The notes under the pieces were generated by a model that was not told the origin of the DNA, ran no database searches, and worked only from the letters and a program-made list of their open reading frames with translations. Both the position numbers and the translations under genes were made by a program. A DNA stretch of 64,000 nt from Marinimicrobium hydrolyticum (lineage in GTDB: Bacteria; Pseudomonadota; Gammaproteobacteria; Pseudomonadales; Cellvibrionaceae), in assembly GCF_030848505.1 (NCBI RefSeq), contig NZ_JAVDDU010000008.1, positions 1 to 64,000 on the forward strand, read 5' to 3'. Shown here piece after piece: positions 63,211 to 64,000 of the stretch. Each line of letters begins with the position of its first letter. Positions within the stretch are counted from its first letter, which is position 1.

Positions 63211-63999
63211 CTACGCCATAGCGTCTAACAGCTCCTTTTCAGCTGTGGGTATGCGGAGTTCGCCGGAGAGGATTTTGGGAAGAAGAGCATCCCGAGTACC
63301 AGCTAACTTTTTGCACTCTGCTACACCTGAATACCCTTTCTTCCACATCGGGGATACCGCAGCTTCGAATTGTTCTGCCACGTTACGTGGAGGCTTCGCG
63401 ATTTCATAAGCAAGCATATCTTTGGCGCTAGCTCGCGGCATTCTAGTACCTGTGGAACAGGAATTCGCATGTGCAATAAAATCTTCTCTATACGCTGTCA
63501 GGGCCATAAAAGATCGATAAGCAGAATCCTTGGCTCTAAAAACAAGAATATCCGTAGAGCAGATACCGCTTGAGCCCGCCAAAACAACCTTGTGGAAGTA
63601 GGGCCTCAACTTTCCAAACAGCAAGTCTCCGCTTTTAAATTTTGACTTATTACTTTCGACATCTGACCCAATTCCACTTCTCTCGAGAAATAAGCGTTTC
63701 CGACCAATATGTTCAAGTCCAACATAAGTTTCTTTCGAGCCAATCTCTGATGCAGCTACGTTTTCTCTTACATGCGGGGCGACGCTGCCAAAGGGCTCCA
63801 CGCTCCACCCCTCCGGAATCCACCCCAATTCCTCGGTGAACTGAAAACGGCTGGGGAAAAGTTGACGGATGTTGTCAGGGAGTGTGTGGGGCAGTTTGCT
63901 ATTGCTAGCGCCCTGCTCCCGCAGTGCGCAGCGGGCGGCGGCTTTCGCGGCCAGGGGTTCCGGTATTTTATTGCCTGCGGCCAGGGCGTTGTCGATCAC
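63211..63999 (-). CDS. hsdS: Type I restriction specificity subunit (HsdS), C-terminal part
   Basis: The gene continues past the right edge; about 262 C-terminal residues are visible. The visible part begins in the first half-subunit's conserved helix (ALAAGNKIPEPLAAKAAARC). A target-recognition domain starts at LGWIPEGWSVEPFG, with the hallmark SGDLLFGKLRPYFHKVVLAG and CSTDILVFRA blocks. The C-terminal conserved region is KKLAGTRDALLPKILSGELR. This domain reads half of the bipartite recognition site. Sequence specificity cannot be predicted here. Confidence 0.88.
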   Translation of the reverse strand: MIDNALAAGNKIPEPLAAKAAARCALREQGASNSKLPHTLPDNIRQLFPSRFQFTEELGWIPEGWSVEPFGSVAPHVRENVAASEIGSKETYVGLEHIGRKRLFLERSGIGSDVESNKSKFKSGDLLFGKLRPYFHKVVLAGSSGICSTDILVFRAKDSAYRSFMALTAYREDFIAHANSCSTGTRMPRASAKDMLAYEIAKPPRNVAEQFEAAVSPMWKKGYSGVAECKKLAGTRDALLPKILSGELRIPTAEKELLDAMA

Positions 64000-64000
64000 C

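Noticed and set aside
1-64000. tRNA, rRNA and CRISPR arrays.
   Set aside because: No cloverleaf, rRNA signature or regularly spaced direct repeats were seen on reading; a covariance-model search would be decisive.

Overview
The window reads as chromosomal DNA of a Gram-negative, probably marine gammaproteobacterium. A Cellvibrionales-type host is my best guess, from gene content only; no rRNA or marker gene settles it. Support comes from a TonB receptor, an RND pump, lipoproteins with lipoboxes, a DUF1800/DUF1501 pair, an imuA-imuB-dnaE2 cassette with a gammaproteobacterial LexA box, an arsS operon, fadIJ and glpK. Most of the window is of moderate to high GC. Lower-GC stretches (about 1-2.8 kb, 14.8-16.8 kb, 19.3-22.2 kb and 58.2-59.8 kb) hold the accessory genes. 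No rRNA, tRNA or CRISPR array was seen. Layout, left part: 0-2.8 kb holds small accessory genes (an XRE regulator cut short, a membrane-anchored acetyltransferase, a helix-hairpin-helix protein, a lipoprotein). 2.8-7.1 kb holds a periplasmic binding protein followed by a secreted DUF1800/DUF1501 pair. 7.2-14.7 kb is a self-contained unit: a near-perfect sigma-54 promoter with an upstream palindrome drives a MacB-like exporter (adaptor, ATPase, two FtsX-type permeases), followed by its likely NtrC-type response regulator and histidine kinase. 14.8-23.2 kb is accessory: a Fic protein, an S41-like lipoprotein, a membrane AraC regulator, membrane proteins around an Mrr-type nuclease, and a toxin-antitoxin pair placed between a decayed copy and the intact copy of a DUF2207 gene. 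Middle part: 23.3-25.5 kb holds DUF2207 and LemA. 25.6-30.9 kb is the SOS mutagenesis cassette dnaE2-imuB-imuA. 31.2-34.4 kb is arsS plus a fusion of a TVP38/DedA-like membrane domain with a mercuric-reductase-like flavoprotein. 34.7-38.9 kb is an RND efflux pair. 39-40 kb holds two small envelope or redox proteins. 40.5-45.9 kb is a beta-oxidation operon (fadI, fadJ, acetyl-CoA hydrolase/transferase family). 46-50.6 kb holds a CBS protein, glpK, an AI-2E family permease, a DUF427 protein and an Rnk/GreA-type factor. Right part: 50.9-57.2 kb has a TonB receptor divergent from a P1B ATPase behind an FNR/Anr-type box, then an SRAP (HMCES/YedK) protein and a DUF442 phosphatase-like protein. 57.4-64 kb looks like a defence island: a ParDE-like toxin-antitoxin pair, a tyrosine-recombinase remnant, a large coiled-coil membrane protein, hsdR and the C-terminal part of hsdS, which runs off the window. 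A family of structured repeats (40.1-40.5 and 48.3-48.6 kb) sits between convergent genes. The points I find most worth checking are the sigma-54 exporter circuit, the repeat family whose terminal arms have been exchanged around a conserved core, the P1B ATPase whose two metal-binding domains both lack the first cysteine, and the coiled-coil membrane protein linked to the type I restriction locus.
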